This document shows, one piece after another, positions 24,932 through 36,392 of a stretch of 64,000 nucleotides of DNA; the first letter of the stretch is position 1, and the number at the start of each line of letters is the position of its first letter. A model generated the notes under the pieces. It was not told where the DNA came from. It did no database searches and saw only the letters and a program-made list of their open reading frames with translations. The stretch covers positions 930,001 through 994,000 of the forward strand of contig MJGA01000009.1 of assembly GCA_001910725.1 (NCBI GenBank). Reading direction: 5' to 3'. Source of the stretch: Phanerodontia chrysosporium. Lineage: Eukaryota; Basidiomycota; Agaricomycetes; Polyporales; Phanerochaetaceae. The position numbers and the translations under genes are program-made.

Positions 24932-27150
24932 TCACTCCGGCATCGCAGATTGCCGAATCAACTCCTCAGCTCCAGGAAACCGCGGCACGAATCGACACCC
25001 AAACGGCTCCGGGACACTGCCAAACATTCCATCAGACCAGCGCCATACCAATACAGTACGCACGACGCACCTAATGAGCCCCGGCGTGAACACGCCCCTC
25101 GGCGGCACCTCACACTCGTGGGCGTCGCGCGCGCGCCCACGCGGAAGACGGCGAGGACGTGCGCGAGCGCGAGCCAGAGGATGTCGTGCGCGAACGGGCG
25201 GCCGGGGCACACGCGCCTGCCGAACCCGAAGCCCTCGAGCGGGTACGGCACGTCCGCGCGGAGCGCGCGGCCGTCTGCGGTGAGGTAGCGCGCGGCGCGT
25301 AGACGTCGGGGTCGCCGTACGTCGCGGGGTCGTGCAGGATTGCCCTGTGCGGTAAAGGACGCGTCAAGGCGACGATCGGGGGAGGGAAGCTGCGTCGCGC
25401 ACCAGGCGTTGCCGAAGACGACAGCCCCTGCCGGGATGTGGTATCCTTCGTATTCGTCGTCGGCCGTAAGTCGGTGCGGCAGCGCTGGTGATCGTCTCTG
25501 TGAGCATTCACCAATGGTAGGCTGGCTGCGGGCATACGTACTAAGCGGTGCAACGGGGTGCCAGCTATGTAAACATGAGCGCAACAGCCGTCGAGAGATA
25601 GAGCCGGTATACACACCGCAGCACTTCATGGAGCATAGCGGTGATGTACGGGAGGTCATCGCGGTCTCGTATGTCAGGAAGGCGTTTTCTTCCCAACACG
25701 CGGTCGAGCTCTTCGTGCGCAGGATCTTGGGTTTCCGGAAACATTGTAACAGCCAACATGAAGGTGAGGAGAGTCGACGACACCTACATTTGCAGAGTGA
25801 GCTAGACGTATGCGGAGTTGTGATTGCCTACTCACGGTATCAGCGCCGCCTGTGTTCAGTCAGCGTGTTGAACAGGAAGGTAGCGATGATCTGCCGACAT
25901 ACCGACATAGGCAGTCCCTGTCAGGCACCGGAATGTCTCGTCGAGGTCTCCGTCTGGATTTGCTTCGGAGAGAAGGGTACCTGCGAAACATGGCTTGGCG
26001 GTGCCTTCGCGCTACCAGATATTCGCCTCATTTAGCCCAGTCGTTGAGTGACCTACTTAGAGACGCACCATAGCATCTTTGTATTGGCTGTACGGAACCT
26101 CGTATACCGCGTCCACGAGGACCTTCCAGCCAGCGGCCTTGCGTTTGAAGCTAGCACCAGGGAACCAAGCAGGGATGTATTTCACTGAAAACCTATGGTC
26201 ATGCACACGATCTCAGTTAGACTTGGAAGACCGCTTACGAGCGGGAATTACATCAACTGCAAAGCCACGTCAGGCTTGTGTTACAAGAATAGCAGATATG
26301 GCATACCCAGGTATACACCGGCCGAGATATCCGTGAGCGTATGCACTCCCCGTTCGACGAGCTCAATCCTGGGGTCTCCGGGCCGTACGTCAAACCCATA
26401 CACGACATCGAGTATGGCGGACGCAGCGAGACTAATCCGCATAAGCACCGCACCATGGAGTTCACGCACACCAGACTCACTAACGAATGTGCTTCGTGAA
26501 ATCATCCGGCGAGTTTAGCAGGAGGTTCAAGAAGCGGCGCACCGCTTTTGTTTGCTTCGAGTGATACTGCGGCACTGCGGATGGCCGAAAATATTGGGAA
26601 AAGATCCTGCGCAGGTCCTTCCAGTAATCTCCGTATTCGAGCAAAGCCCAGTTACGATGCCAGCCGGTTCTGGAGATGGAGGTGAGCGTCACAAGCTGCG
26701 AACAGTCGTTGAACGTACAGTTCTTGCAACATGACCGTCTGAGGCCTGGATAGCCAATCAAAACGTGAAGCCACGCACGGGACGGCACGTTTGCTCACCT
26801 ATCCGAGGAATTGTGCGACCGCTTCTCGAGGACCTCTTTCACAGCCTTGTCACTGTTGAGCACGACGTAGTGCGACCCTAGCACCTCAAAATGAATGATG
26901 TCTGACCCTGTGTCACGATGGTGAACGGGAGTCTCGCAGGATGCGCTAAGGCATGCATACCGAGCTGCGCCCCGATCTCCCTGTACTTGACCCAGGCGTA
27001 CTCTGTAGGTATGTCCCAGAGGTTCCCAACGAGCGGGAGCCCTCTCTGGCCAGGGGGATACCGAGGGCGGCGTCTCTTGGAGTGGAGCAGAACAAATATG
27101 GCGAACGCAAGGCATGCGAGGAGGTACTTCGTGTGAGCGGGCAACTCCAT
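24932..27150 (-). pseudogene. P450 gene 9, two frameshifts around the heme loop
   Basis: OrdA-like P450 from the ATG complementary to 27148-27150 (MELPAHTKYLLACLAFAIFV, then RYPPGQRGLPLVGNLWDIP). Exons: SDIIHFEVLGSHYVVL, TGWHRNWALLEYGDYW, AILDVVYGFDVRPGDPR, VKYIPAWFPGASFKRK, the 14-nt GGADT exon (25836-25849), HEVLR, LPHRLTADDEYEGYHIPAG and FGFGRRVCPGRPFAHD. One base is missing near 25294 (before ARYLTADGRALR) and one near 25135 (between VFRV and RARDAHECEVPP). The final exon reads VPEPFGCRFVPRFPGAEEL and ends in TGA at 24932. The 3' third is far more GC-rich than the rest, which also makes base-calling errors plausible. Confidence 0.78.
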
Positions 27151-27843
27151 GGCTCCCCAATGCCAGCGCTGCCGCAACAGAGAGGTTCGGAGCAACGAGC
27201 AGTCGGCGTGTGAGGGGCGTCAACCGATCGGTCCCGCAGACTTGGGTATGGAGACGCACCAGCCCTCGCATGCCACAGCAGCCATCATCTCAGGGTCAGA
27301 ATATAGGTTCCGGGTCGTGTGATTCCTGCGTGCCGCTGCTCGCATCAGGTGGTTCATGCCATTTTTGAGTGCTAACTGAGGTGGCATATATAACGAGTAG
27401 TTCAGGCGCAGGAGGACGGCGGTTCCCAGTATGCCGTGGTCGCTGACGACAGCGTAGATATTCCGTCTCGTCGGGTGCGCAGGCCGCCCTGGCGCCTACG
27501 AATGCCGTCGTGGCGCGGTGATCGCCGGGGGCACGGCATGGCCAGGGCCAGGGCCTCGAGCGCAGCGGCAGCAGGGACACCACAGAGCAAACGGAGGCTT
27601 TATTTATGTATATATCCATGAGGGTATCGATACATCTTTGTGCGCGAAATAAATGCATCCCGAGGCCTCCCCGCAGGCGGAGGCTTCATACGGTTCAACT
27701 GCGTCGCGTCGTCATAAGTAGTGAGGCGCATCGGTCGGGCGTGCTGCCTATGGCGACGCGCAGCTACGCCAGAGACCGAGCTCTGATTGTCCAGCCGAGG
27801 GGCACTTGGGTTGAAAGAGTCGGGAGGTGTAAGAGCCTGCGGT
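27151..27843. other. Spacer between the P450 array and the cap methyltransferase gene
   Basis: About 690 bp. Only short overlapping open frames; no family motif seen. It marks the end of the P450 array. Confidence 0.4.
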
Positions 27844-30388
27844 CTACCGCGCACGCTTCTCGAAGGCGAAGGCGATGTAGATATCTAACGCAGGTTAGCA
27901 ACAGCCCTGAGGTGACGGGGCGGGAGCAGACGCACTGGCAGCCTCCCACTGGTCCTCGTCCATCTGGCTCTCGCCGTTGGAGTCGACGACCTTCATGTGC
28001 TGAAGCATCGGTCCGTACTCGGGGTGCTCCTCGTTCTCGGCGTAAACTTCGTGGAATTCCTTTTCGTAAATCAGGTCCAGGTCATACTCGGAGGCGAGTC
28101 TGAGGGCACACAAGATTAGCTCAAGCCAGTAAATAGTGAACCGGACTGCTCACTTTACAAAACTGTCCCAGTGGACGACATATTCAGGGACGTCCTCGAC
28201 GGCGTCCTTCAGGTAGAACCAGTAACGGTGTCCGTACAGCGGCCGAGGCTCACGCTGCTCGAAACGGATCTTATACACGCTGTTTCCAAACTCCAGCTCC
28301 TTAGCATCATCAGGGATACCATCCAAGCGGTCCCTATTGCGCATACCTCAGTGACACGTCCAACAGGAAAACAGCAAGACGGGGAACGCACATCAACCAC
28401 TTCCCATTCGGCACAGTCCCGATGAACCGCCCGCCAGGCTTCATCCACTTCGTGACGTTCGTGAGCATCGTCCGGACCTTGTCCTCGCTCTCGAACGCAT
28501 AGTGCATGCAGAACTGGAGCGAGACGACGTCGAACGGCGCCGCGCCCGGCGAGAGCACGTTTTCGGGCAGCACGTCGCTCAGCAGCCGTGTGTAGCAGTC
28601 CGCCGCGGTGAAGTACGCCGTGTACTTCGGCGGCCGCAGCTGCGCGTAGCGCATGCGCGCCTGGTCGATCGACACGGACGCAATGTCTGTGGGTGGGCGC
28701 ACGCAGGGCACGCAGCAGTCAGCCAGGGCCGCGTGCATGCGCGTGCAGTCCGCGCGAACAAAAGGGCCTCACCGATGCCGACAAAGTCCTTGATCTTCGC
28801 CTTGGACCATTTGATGAGGTCCCCGCCCTTGCCGCACCCGATCTCGAGCACCTTCCCGGCGCCACGCGCAGGGCCGCGCATGCCGCCGCCTGCAGAACCG
28901 AACAGGGTGCCCGTGAACTCGCTCTTCGACACGACTGGGTGCGCCTGGCTGATGATCAGCACGCTCTTCACCCAGTTGTTGAAGTTCTTCAGGCCGATGA
29001 TGGGCGAGTCCCGGCGCTGCGCAAGGCCCACCTCCGGGCGCGCATTGTCTAGGGGGCGCGCTCAATGAAACCATCGTATGAATGACGAGGATGCGCCACT
29101 CACAGTGCTCAGCCACGATCGTGACGTCCCTGTTGCGCTTCACCGGCCTGTCGTCGCCCTCCTCGGCGTCCGAGTCCTTGCGCTTCCGCTTGAGCATCTG
29201 CGTCCCCAGACCTCCCGTGAAGTTCCTACAGCGAAAGCAGCAGCGTTCAGCCTCTAGTTCGCACAGATCCGCCCACATGAAACACGGGACAGACACCACA
29301 CGCACTTGTACTTCTCGATCTCCTCGCGGGTCAGCGGCACGAGCACAGACGCGGGGGGCGTAATGCGGTTGCGCGGGGCGTACGGCACGCTCGAGCGCGA
29401 GTGCGTGAACGCCGGGGGCGGCGTGGGCCGGGGCTCCTCGGGCGCGGCCTTGGGCGTCGCCGGCTGCGGCGGCGGGGGCATGCTCGCGAAGGTGCGCGAG
29501 TCCGAGCGTTTCCTCTGGGCGGGCGACTCCGATCGGCCCATCGCGGCAGAGCCGGACGTCGACGGGCGCGAGGCGGAGTTGCTGGGCGATGCGGCGCGCG
29601 CGGGGAGCGTCGCGAGCGGCGGGTCGGGGACCCGCGCGAGCGTGCCGGGGACGGCGAGCGCTGCGCCTCTTGTACGTTCCCGGGGAGCGCGAGTGGAGAA
29701 CTCGTGGTGGGTGTGAACGCACTTGCCCCACCGAACAGGTCGGACGCTCCAGAGGAGCGGCGGCGGGGCATCCGTTCGTGGGGCATCTCGTTGTCCGAGG
29801 GGTGGTAGTGGAGGGTCGTGAGCTGGACGAGGCGCGGTCGCGCTGTGCATGGCTCCAGAGGGCGAGGGCTGTGTGAATTTGGTGGAAAGCTAAATTGTGA
29901 TGCAGCGGCAACAGTTGCGCATAAGTACTCACCTCCTGGCCGGACGGGAAGGCGAGAGGGGAACGTGCCGGAGGCGCAGGGAAGTACCCGCCTGCATCCC
30001 GGCTCCCCGAGTCGCGTTCGACGACTGATGGTCTCCTGCGCTGCAAGGGGGCCGCGTGTGCGAGCTGTTCATTGATCGTCGGTGACGGCTCGTCTGGGTG
30101 CAGGAGATGGGAGAACGATGCGGGGCCGCGGGGCGTGGTGGGCGTGAAAAGCGACTGCGAGTGCGACGACGAGGGCTCTTGTGGCGGGTCGTCGTTCAAG
30201 AGCATCGAGAGGTGGGTCGCCCGCCGCGTGAGCGGGCTCTGTGCTGTGCTGGCCGAGTCAGAGCCCGAGGGCCCCGGCGAGGGGCTCGCAAAGTTGTTCG
30301 AGGGGAGATCGAGGCGGAAGGGCAGCGGCTTCGCTGGGGTCACAGGCGAGTTTAGCACGGCATCGCGCACTGGATCGAAGGCCGGCAT
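27844..30388 (-). CDS. ABD1: mRNA cap guanine-N7 methyltransferase (Abd1-type)
   Basis: Nuclear enzyme that methylates the cap guanosine of nascent mRNA with S-adenosylmethionine. It starts at the ATG complementary to 30386-30388 (MPAFDPVRDAVLNSPVTPAK). A long Pro/Ser/Arg-rich N-terminal region precedes the catalytic domain. The domain shows RRDSPIIGLKNFNNWVKSVL, the SAM loop VLEIGCGKGGDLIKW, DIASVSIDQARMRY, FDVVSLQFCMHYAFES, KPGGRFIGTVPNGKWLM and LYGHRYWFYLKDAVEDVPEY, each on separate exons. A last intron with a GCTAAC branch point joins QWEAA to a short exon reading NIYIAFAFEKRAR and TAG (complement of 27844-27846), matching the family's FAFEK end. The exact reading frame between about 29640 and 29850 is uncertain because two frames stay open. 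Confidence 0.9.
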
Positions 30389-30977
30389 TTTCGAGCCTGG
30401 ACGAGAGTGTCACAACCGGGCCAAGAGTCGTAGAATCGGAAGATTAGATGGAATGAGTACGTTAGGAAGGCCCCAGCGTGAAAGTTGGGAACAAGGGGGA
30501 CGCCGTTGCGGCTGCCGCAACGGCGCTCGCGTGTAAACGTACGGTGCGCAGTCGCACGCTGCCTTCGGCTGCCTCGCCAGAGAAAAAAACATGTCACCGA
30601 CGAGAGAAAATGTCTCAGCTGTACAGACTTTGCGTTGGCCCCCTTAGCAGCATCCCAGCTCGGCTTTTCACGCACAGAGCAGTGACCAGCAAGAACGCGT
30701 GCCCGCAGTCCGCAGACAGCACAGGGTAACAATGATACATTCGCCACTAGGATACAACTGGTGCGCTACAGCACCGAAACATGGCACAGGGTCGAAGACG
30801 GGGAAACCAATGGAGCAGTGCATACATGAATCAGAGAAAGGAGTCGAGATGGAGGAGACCGGTATTAAGACGCGAGGCTTATAGGCGACCGATACTTGTA
30901 CATTATACCATATCTTTCGCGTCAGAGAGAATGAGGATAGGTGAGAGAGCGAAATAAATCCGTGTTTCTAGTTTGCT
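30389..30977. other. Spacer between ABD1 and RSP5 genes
   Basis: About 590 bp between the start of the methyltransferase gene and the stop of the ligase gene; both read leftward. No gene or repeat recognised. Confidence 0.4.
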
Positions 30978-33961
30978 TTACTCCTGTCCGAAGCCAACAG
31001 TTTCCCTGCAGAAAACACATGAACATCGACACAAGGGCAACGAGCAGGGAGAATACGCACTCTACAGCCAACGTGAGTTTCTGCTCGAGCGTAGCATAAT
31101 CCTTGTACGGCGGCAGGTCGATACGGTTGAAGCACGTATGACTCTTCGGGAGTTGGCTCGGGTCGCCCGACTTCTCGATCGTGAACCGACGCGGGCCGTC
31201 GGAACCCTGCAGGTCCTTGAAGCCGTTGACGGGTATACGCGATGTTCCAGTCGCGAACTGGAGCAAGCGAGACTTGCGCTCCGGCGGCCAGCTGCGCACA
31301 CACTTCCAGAACCACTGCACGACCTCGTCGTTGACCTCGTAGCCACGGTAGTCCGTGAACTTCGCCCAATCGTCGCTATACGAAGGAGATGAGCCGCAGC
31401 ACTTCTGGCAGGAAAGCCATACTTACACGTCGATTTCGGACATACCGCCGATCAGGAGCTCGAGCTCACGCTCGTCGAAGACGTTGATGAGATCCTGCGG
31501 GATGAGCTCGCTGAAGCCAGACATGAAAGCCTCGAACTGGTCCTTGACACGACGGGAGATGCGGTATTCAACGACACAGTCGACGTATTCCTTCTTGTTC
31601 TCTTCTGTGACAGGAATGTCGGCACCACCAGGCTTGAGCTCGACGGTGACCATCTCGCCGAAGCGCTCCTCAGTGGTGGTGAATGTCTCGTCGATGACAT
31701 CAGTGATGTCGTTCTCGCTGAAGTGGAGATCAGTATATACACTCTCCTCGCGAAAAACGATTTCCAATACTCACAGCATCCAGGTGAGACCACGGTGCAG
31801 CTCAGCATCTACACTCTCCAAGTCCGCCAGGGTGACCTTCTTGCGCAAGATCATCTTGTAGAAAGCGGTGATGAAGTAGGCATCCAAGAAACGGCGATGG
31901 AAGATACCCAGACCAAGGCAGCGGCCGATGAACTTGAAGTAGTTCAGGTGCTCCGGGTTGACTCCAGATGCCGGGTTGATTTGGAGAGTGTAGTTGTCGT
32001 GAGCAGAGTACTCGAACAGACAGTAGAAGGGATTGAACATCTCGTGTGATAGCAGGAAGAAGAATTCACTAGCGCGACCGTGTGAGCTGATGGTCACTGT
32101 AAACATAAGAAAGGCACATACCGAGAGAGACCACCATAATCGAGACCGTCCTCGCCATCGAACTTGATCATGAGCCTCTTCTTCAAGTCATTCGGTGTTT
32201 GCCTCATGATCTCAGCATAACTGTCCTCGAAGATATGGTTACGGCGAACTTTGATCTGGCAATTGCCAGGCTGCGCGCGCATCGCCGGTTGGCTGCGGAA
32301 GTAGATGAGCTTGCGACGGAAGTCACGCTTGTACTGCGGCACGTTTGCGTCGAGCGTCGACGGCAGGCGCGGGTCGTCCCAGGTCGTCGTCTTCGTGTTG
32401 TGATCCACGAAGTATACACGCGCCGTCGACGTGAGGCGCATCTCCCAGCCCGAGGGCAAGGGGCCCAGCTGCGAGATCGTCTGCGGCTGCAGCGCAGTGT
32501 TCTGCCCGTTCGGGCCCATAACACGAATGATCGTCTGCCGGCGCGGATCCACCCATGTCGTCGTGCGCGTGTTGTGATCGACATAGTAGGGACGGCCCTC
32601 CGGCGTGTACCGCTCCTCCCAGCCAGCGGGAAGGGGACCGGCACCGCTGGTAGTGACATTCTGACTGGCAGCGAGCGCTGCAGCAGCGGTGTTAGCGGTG
32701 GTAGAGCCCTGGCGAGCAATACCAGCCTCGAGCATATCATCGGCGAGAATGCGCCGGTTGTGCTGATCGCGAGCTGCATTCGTACTACCTTCCTGTGCAT
32801 GTGTGTTCGTCGTCGGGTTGGTAGATGGACGGTTCCAGGTAGTAGTACGGGTATTGTGATCGACATAGTACGTGCGACCAAGAGGATCGATACGGCGCTC
32901 CCAACCTGGGGGGAGGGGTCCAAACTGGTCTTCGTGCGGGTTGAAGTTGCGCATCTGAGCGTTGTTGTTGGAGGCAGTATGGGCGTTCGCGCTTGCGTTG
33001 GTCGTGGCAGTAGACTGAGCGGCTGCCGCCGTAGGCGAAGCTGCAGCGGCAGCAGAGCCGGTAGACAATGGGCGCGTATTTGTCGCCGCCTGCGGCTGTG
33101 ACTCGGACTCGTTTGTGGAGGCTGGAGAGGCTACGCTCGGGGTCGGCATGCTGATGCGAGCGCCGTCGGGACTGGTAGTGGACGAAGCCGTTGCTGAAGG
33201 TGCTCTGGACAAAGAACTACCCCCGGTAGCAAGAGCGCCGTTGCTTGCGCCCGCAGCCAGCGATGTGGACGAGCTGTCCAGGTTTAGGTTGGAGAGCTGC
33301 TGGCTGGCGCTGTCCGCTTGGCTAGGGGGGTTGTTGATAGGTTGGCTGACGTTAGTAGAAAGATAGATGATGAGTTTGCCATGGACGACGAGGTTGTCGT
33401 TAGACTTCTTGAGGTCCAGAGTAAGCATCTCTGCGGTCAGATGGATCAGAAACATAGCCCTGGAAGTGATGAGCAAAAGATACACACCGTGACCGCCAAG
33501 TTCCAAGTCCAACACGTCGCTAACACGGACATTCACAACTCCCAGGAAGCCCTGGTCGCGTTTCTTGAACTTGCGCTGGTCGAAGATCTGCACGGCGATG
33601 ACCGAAGAGTCCTTGACCGTGCTAGCAAGCGGTGAGCGTGTCGCTTGGACACGAAAGACGAGAACTCACATGTCGAAGCTCTCATTCCAGTACGGGTTCA
33701 AGGTCTTCTTGATCACGCTGGTCGTGTGTGTCTGCTCCGCGTCGACCGTGATGACCGCGAAGGGGTCCGGGAGGCGAAAGACCTCGCGCTTTGACAGGCC
33801 ATCGGCGGCGACGACTGGATACGTGTGTGAGACGGTTGCAGTCGCGCAAAGTGGGGGAAGTACTCGCCTGTAATCCTGATCTTTTTGCTGCTGCGGGGTG
33901 AGCAGACCGAAGGGGGGAGTGAGGAACGTTGTACTTACGGTGCGCCCTGCGAGGCCGACAT
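30978..33961 (-). CDS. RSP5: HECT E3 ubiquitin ligase, Rsp5/NEDD4 type
   Basis: Transfers ubiquitin to membrane transporters and other cargo with PPxY-type adaptors; acts at membranes and in the cytosol. The ATG complementary to 33959-33961 begins MSASQGAP, then an exon giving KKIRIT and, after a GC-AG intron (donor complement of 33866-33867), [20 protein letters not shown], the start of the C2 domain. Three WW domains follow: [40 protein letters not shown] and [20 protein letters not shown], each ending near TTTW. The HECT domain includes [41 protein letters not shown] and the catalytic cysteine in [14 protein letters not shown] (Cys codon complementary to 31132-31134). A last intron gives the family's conserved end ETVGFGQE and TAA (complement of 30978-30980). 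No lesion seen. Confidence 0.95.
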
Positions 33962-34914
33962 GGGGAAACGAAGGGGCTAACCCTAGCCTGTATGGATGTA
34001 ACGAGGGGGATGAACGAACGGAACGACGAGGAGGTGGAGGATGGTGAACGGCGATGACCAAGAGCGGTAGGCTGTGTCGGCGCTGCCGGACTCCTGGCCG
34101 GCCTCGACGGCGCTTCTGCGTCATTCTCCGCTCTTCGGGCGGCCGACAGCGACGGCGCACCGGATCACCCCGGTCAGCGCGTCCGCCGTCAGGCACCGTC
34201 ATCCTCCAACCCCGTCTCCGCGTCCCGACGGGTTCACATCAAGACTCGAGAGAAACGCTGCGTGTATCTGCGTGTGTTCGACAGCGAGGCAGCTGGGTGC
34301 AGTATGCGGCGCAGTGGTCAAATCTCCAGCACCCGGAGACCGAAGTGAAATTGGAGCCGGGAAGCTCCAATCGCGAGGAGACAACTCCCGACTTGCTAGC
34401 AGACGCTTCGCTGAATAGAGCATATCAGCTAGAGTATTTATTACCGGATCCATAATACAAACTGGCACTTCGCATGATGAAAAATAGGCGGGTTTCAAGC
34501 GGGTGTCCACTGGTGGTGTTGGGAGCTCCATGATGTAAAACTCGCTGGGCCATGATGAAGAAACTCCGTGATAATTATTCCAGCTGATATGCTCTAATAC
34601 GTGAGTCTCTTCTCCCACTGGTCGCTATAACCTCTAGCTAACACGCGTGGCAGATGCCGATGCCAGCCAGAAGGTGGGACTACTGTGCCTTCTCGCCCAG
34701 TGCATAGAATCGAGGTCTAGCACGCCCGATACCCACACGTACTAAATGTGAGAGGTCTTCCGATGCAGACTCCCGCGGGAGGAACGCAGGTAGGCTTTCC
34801 GCGGCGGAAAAACTGCACACTCGAAACACTGATGCACGGTTCAAAGCCTTTCTGAAAATAGGTCTTTTCGGACACAGAGTGAGCTCTCTGCCACGGCACG
34901 CCCTGCTCCACGGT
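33962..34914. other. Region upstream of RSP5
   Basis: About 950 bp between the RSP5 start and the left end of the hAT element. It should hold the RSP5 promoter and 5' leader. The open frames here have no recognisable motif. Confidence 0.45.
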
Positions 34915-34922
34915 ATCTACGG
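34915..34922. repeat. 8-bp target-site duplication, left copy (ATCTACGG)
   Basis: ATCTACGG directly precedes the left terminus TAGTGTTGCCG of the hAT element and is repeated exactly at 55766-55773. Eight base pairs is the standard duplication length of the hAT superfamily. Confidence 0.95.
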
Positions 34923-35045
34923 TAGTGTTGCCGGAAGGTAGAGGTAGAGGTGCCTCGAGGTGTCGGAGTTTGTCACCTCGGCCAATCTCGAGGTATCAAA
35001 AGGTCGCCCCGAGGTGACCTCAAGTCGTCTCGAGGTAGAGGCGCC
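34923..35045. repeat. Left terminal and subterminal repeats of the hAT element
   Basis: After the terminal TAGTGTTGCCG come repeated copies of a CTCGAGGT or CCGAGGT core in both orientations: CCTCGAGGTGTCGG, GTCACCTCGG, ATCTCGAGGTATC, CCCCGAGGTGACCTC and GTCTCGAGGTAGAGG. Such arrays are the usual transposase-binding sites of hAT elements. Confidence 0.8.
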
Positions 35046-35711
35046 CAGCCGCGCGAGGTTGGAGCGCTTGAGCGCCCGCGCCCGCCTGCGTCCACGCATC
35101 GAGAACTTGTATGCAGTTCGCTTCGCGCGCTGACCGATTCCCGGGCTATGAGTATTTGCAATTTGCAAGAAGGTGTAGTAGTACAGTTTTGACACGTTTG
35201 TGACTTTTTGCAACCGTGGACGGCGGGCGCTAATGCGCCGCTGGTGTCGGGTCACTGTAGGCTTGGAAGTCTTTTTATGCTCACATCTTAGCCAAATGTG
35301 GTATTTCCTAAGGTGGGTTATTGGTCCAATAGCCCGTTTATGCCATTTCGGATACAGGAATTCTTGGCAATTCTGATCTTTAAATGGATGTTGTCGAGCG
35401 CTTCCAATACCTCAGACTCTGGCGTCACCTCGGGTCCGGGCATGTCTGCTGTGAGCGGTATGGGACTTTCATCTATTGCGGAGACATAGAATAACAGACA
35501 TAAGGTGCAACATTGAGAGATAAAATCAGCCTAGGGGGACATTGCACGACAGAACGCTTGCAGAGAAGGCGGGGACGCAAGTATTGAAGACACGCAGAGT
35601 CAGAGACGCTGAAGCCTTATGGGACGTCCTGATATGAACTGTAGGGACAACTCTCACCAGAATAAGGACAGGAGAAGTGGTTGACTACAGTAGTAGAACA
35701 TCAAATACAAA
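35046..35711. other. Non-coding left arm of the hAT element
   Basis: About 670 bp between the subterminal repeats and the transposase stop. No coding exon recognised; probably the 3' untranslated side of the transposase gene. Confidence 0.5.
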
Positions 35712-36392
35712 CTATTCTTGCAAATCCTGACCCCACGATGAGAAACCAAATGCCGCCTCGTCGGAGTCCCTAAAAGTGAAGTCGTCGTCGACTTCAGACA
35801 AGAGCTGCTCGAGAGTCTCGCGGCGGCGCAGCTCGTTACCATGTGCCATAGAGAATCCTGTACCTATGTCATCTTCCAGGTGAACGACGAAGTCCGAAAG
35901 TTCTTTGCGCACAACGGAGACTGTGTGGATGAGGTAGTCGATTTTTCGGCCCAGCTGGCGTGCAAAGTGGTGCTTGAGGAATTGGAGAGCTTCCATGAGG
36001 CGCGGGGACATGCGACGGCGGCGAAGTGTATCGGTCTCTTTGGCGGAGGAGAAGATGCGTTCACACGCAACTGCCGAGGCCTGGATAGGAAGTATGTCCA
36101 TCGCAACGGGGAACACCAAATTAAACTTGGCTTCGTGCTCCTAATATTCAGAATTAGCCAGGGCGAAATGAAGGGAGGTAACGGAGCAGACTTACTTCCC
36201 AGTAGCCAAGCAGATCAAGGTCCTCGAGAGCCACACATGGCTCTGCAAGGTACAAATCGAGCTGCTCTCGTGCACGCAAACGGTCACGGTCAGCGCAATC
36301 AGCATTCCGTGGCTCTGCATCCGTGGTGTTGGTATCTTGGGAACCGGTCTTCTCCAGCTCTTGCGAGAGCGTTTTTAGCAGACTCGTTATCG
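35712..36392 (-). pseudogene. hAT transposase, C-terminal part (dimerisation domain)
   Basis: Minus-strand exons encode LYLAEPCVALEDLDLLGYWE, then after a short intron (GTAAGT donor, ATTAG acceptor) FPVAMDILPIQASAVACERI and FSSAKETDTLRRRRMSPRLM, followed by EALQFLKHHF. This is the C-terminal hAT dimerisation region (family pattern: A..IL.IP.SS...ER.FS). An acidic tail follows to a stop at 35712. The coding frame is cut at 36392 by the retrotransposon; the same frame resumes at 52113, with the duplicated TATCG on both sides, so the insertion itself is the break. Confidence 0.88.
36388..36392. repeat. 5-bp target-site duplication of the retrotransposon, left copy (TATCG)
   Basis: TATCG precedes the LTR start TGGTTGATCCC and recurs at 52108-52112 after the far LTR. 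Choosing this duplication restores one continuous transposase reading frame across the empty site, which supports the boundary. The outer LTR ends are then TG...GA rather than a canonical TG...CA. Confidence 0.75.

Noticed and set aside
1..27150. A secondary-metabolite gene cluster
   Set aside because: The array holds only one P450 family. No terpene cyclase, polyketide synthase, peptide synthetase, transferase, transporter or regulator gene was seen among the P450s.
34917..35255. A 112-codon minus-strand open frame at the hAT left end
   Set aside because: It runs through the terminal and subterminal repeats; its arginine-rich translation comes from the CTCGAGGT motif.
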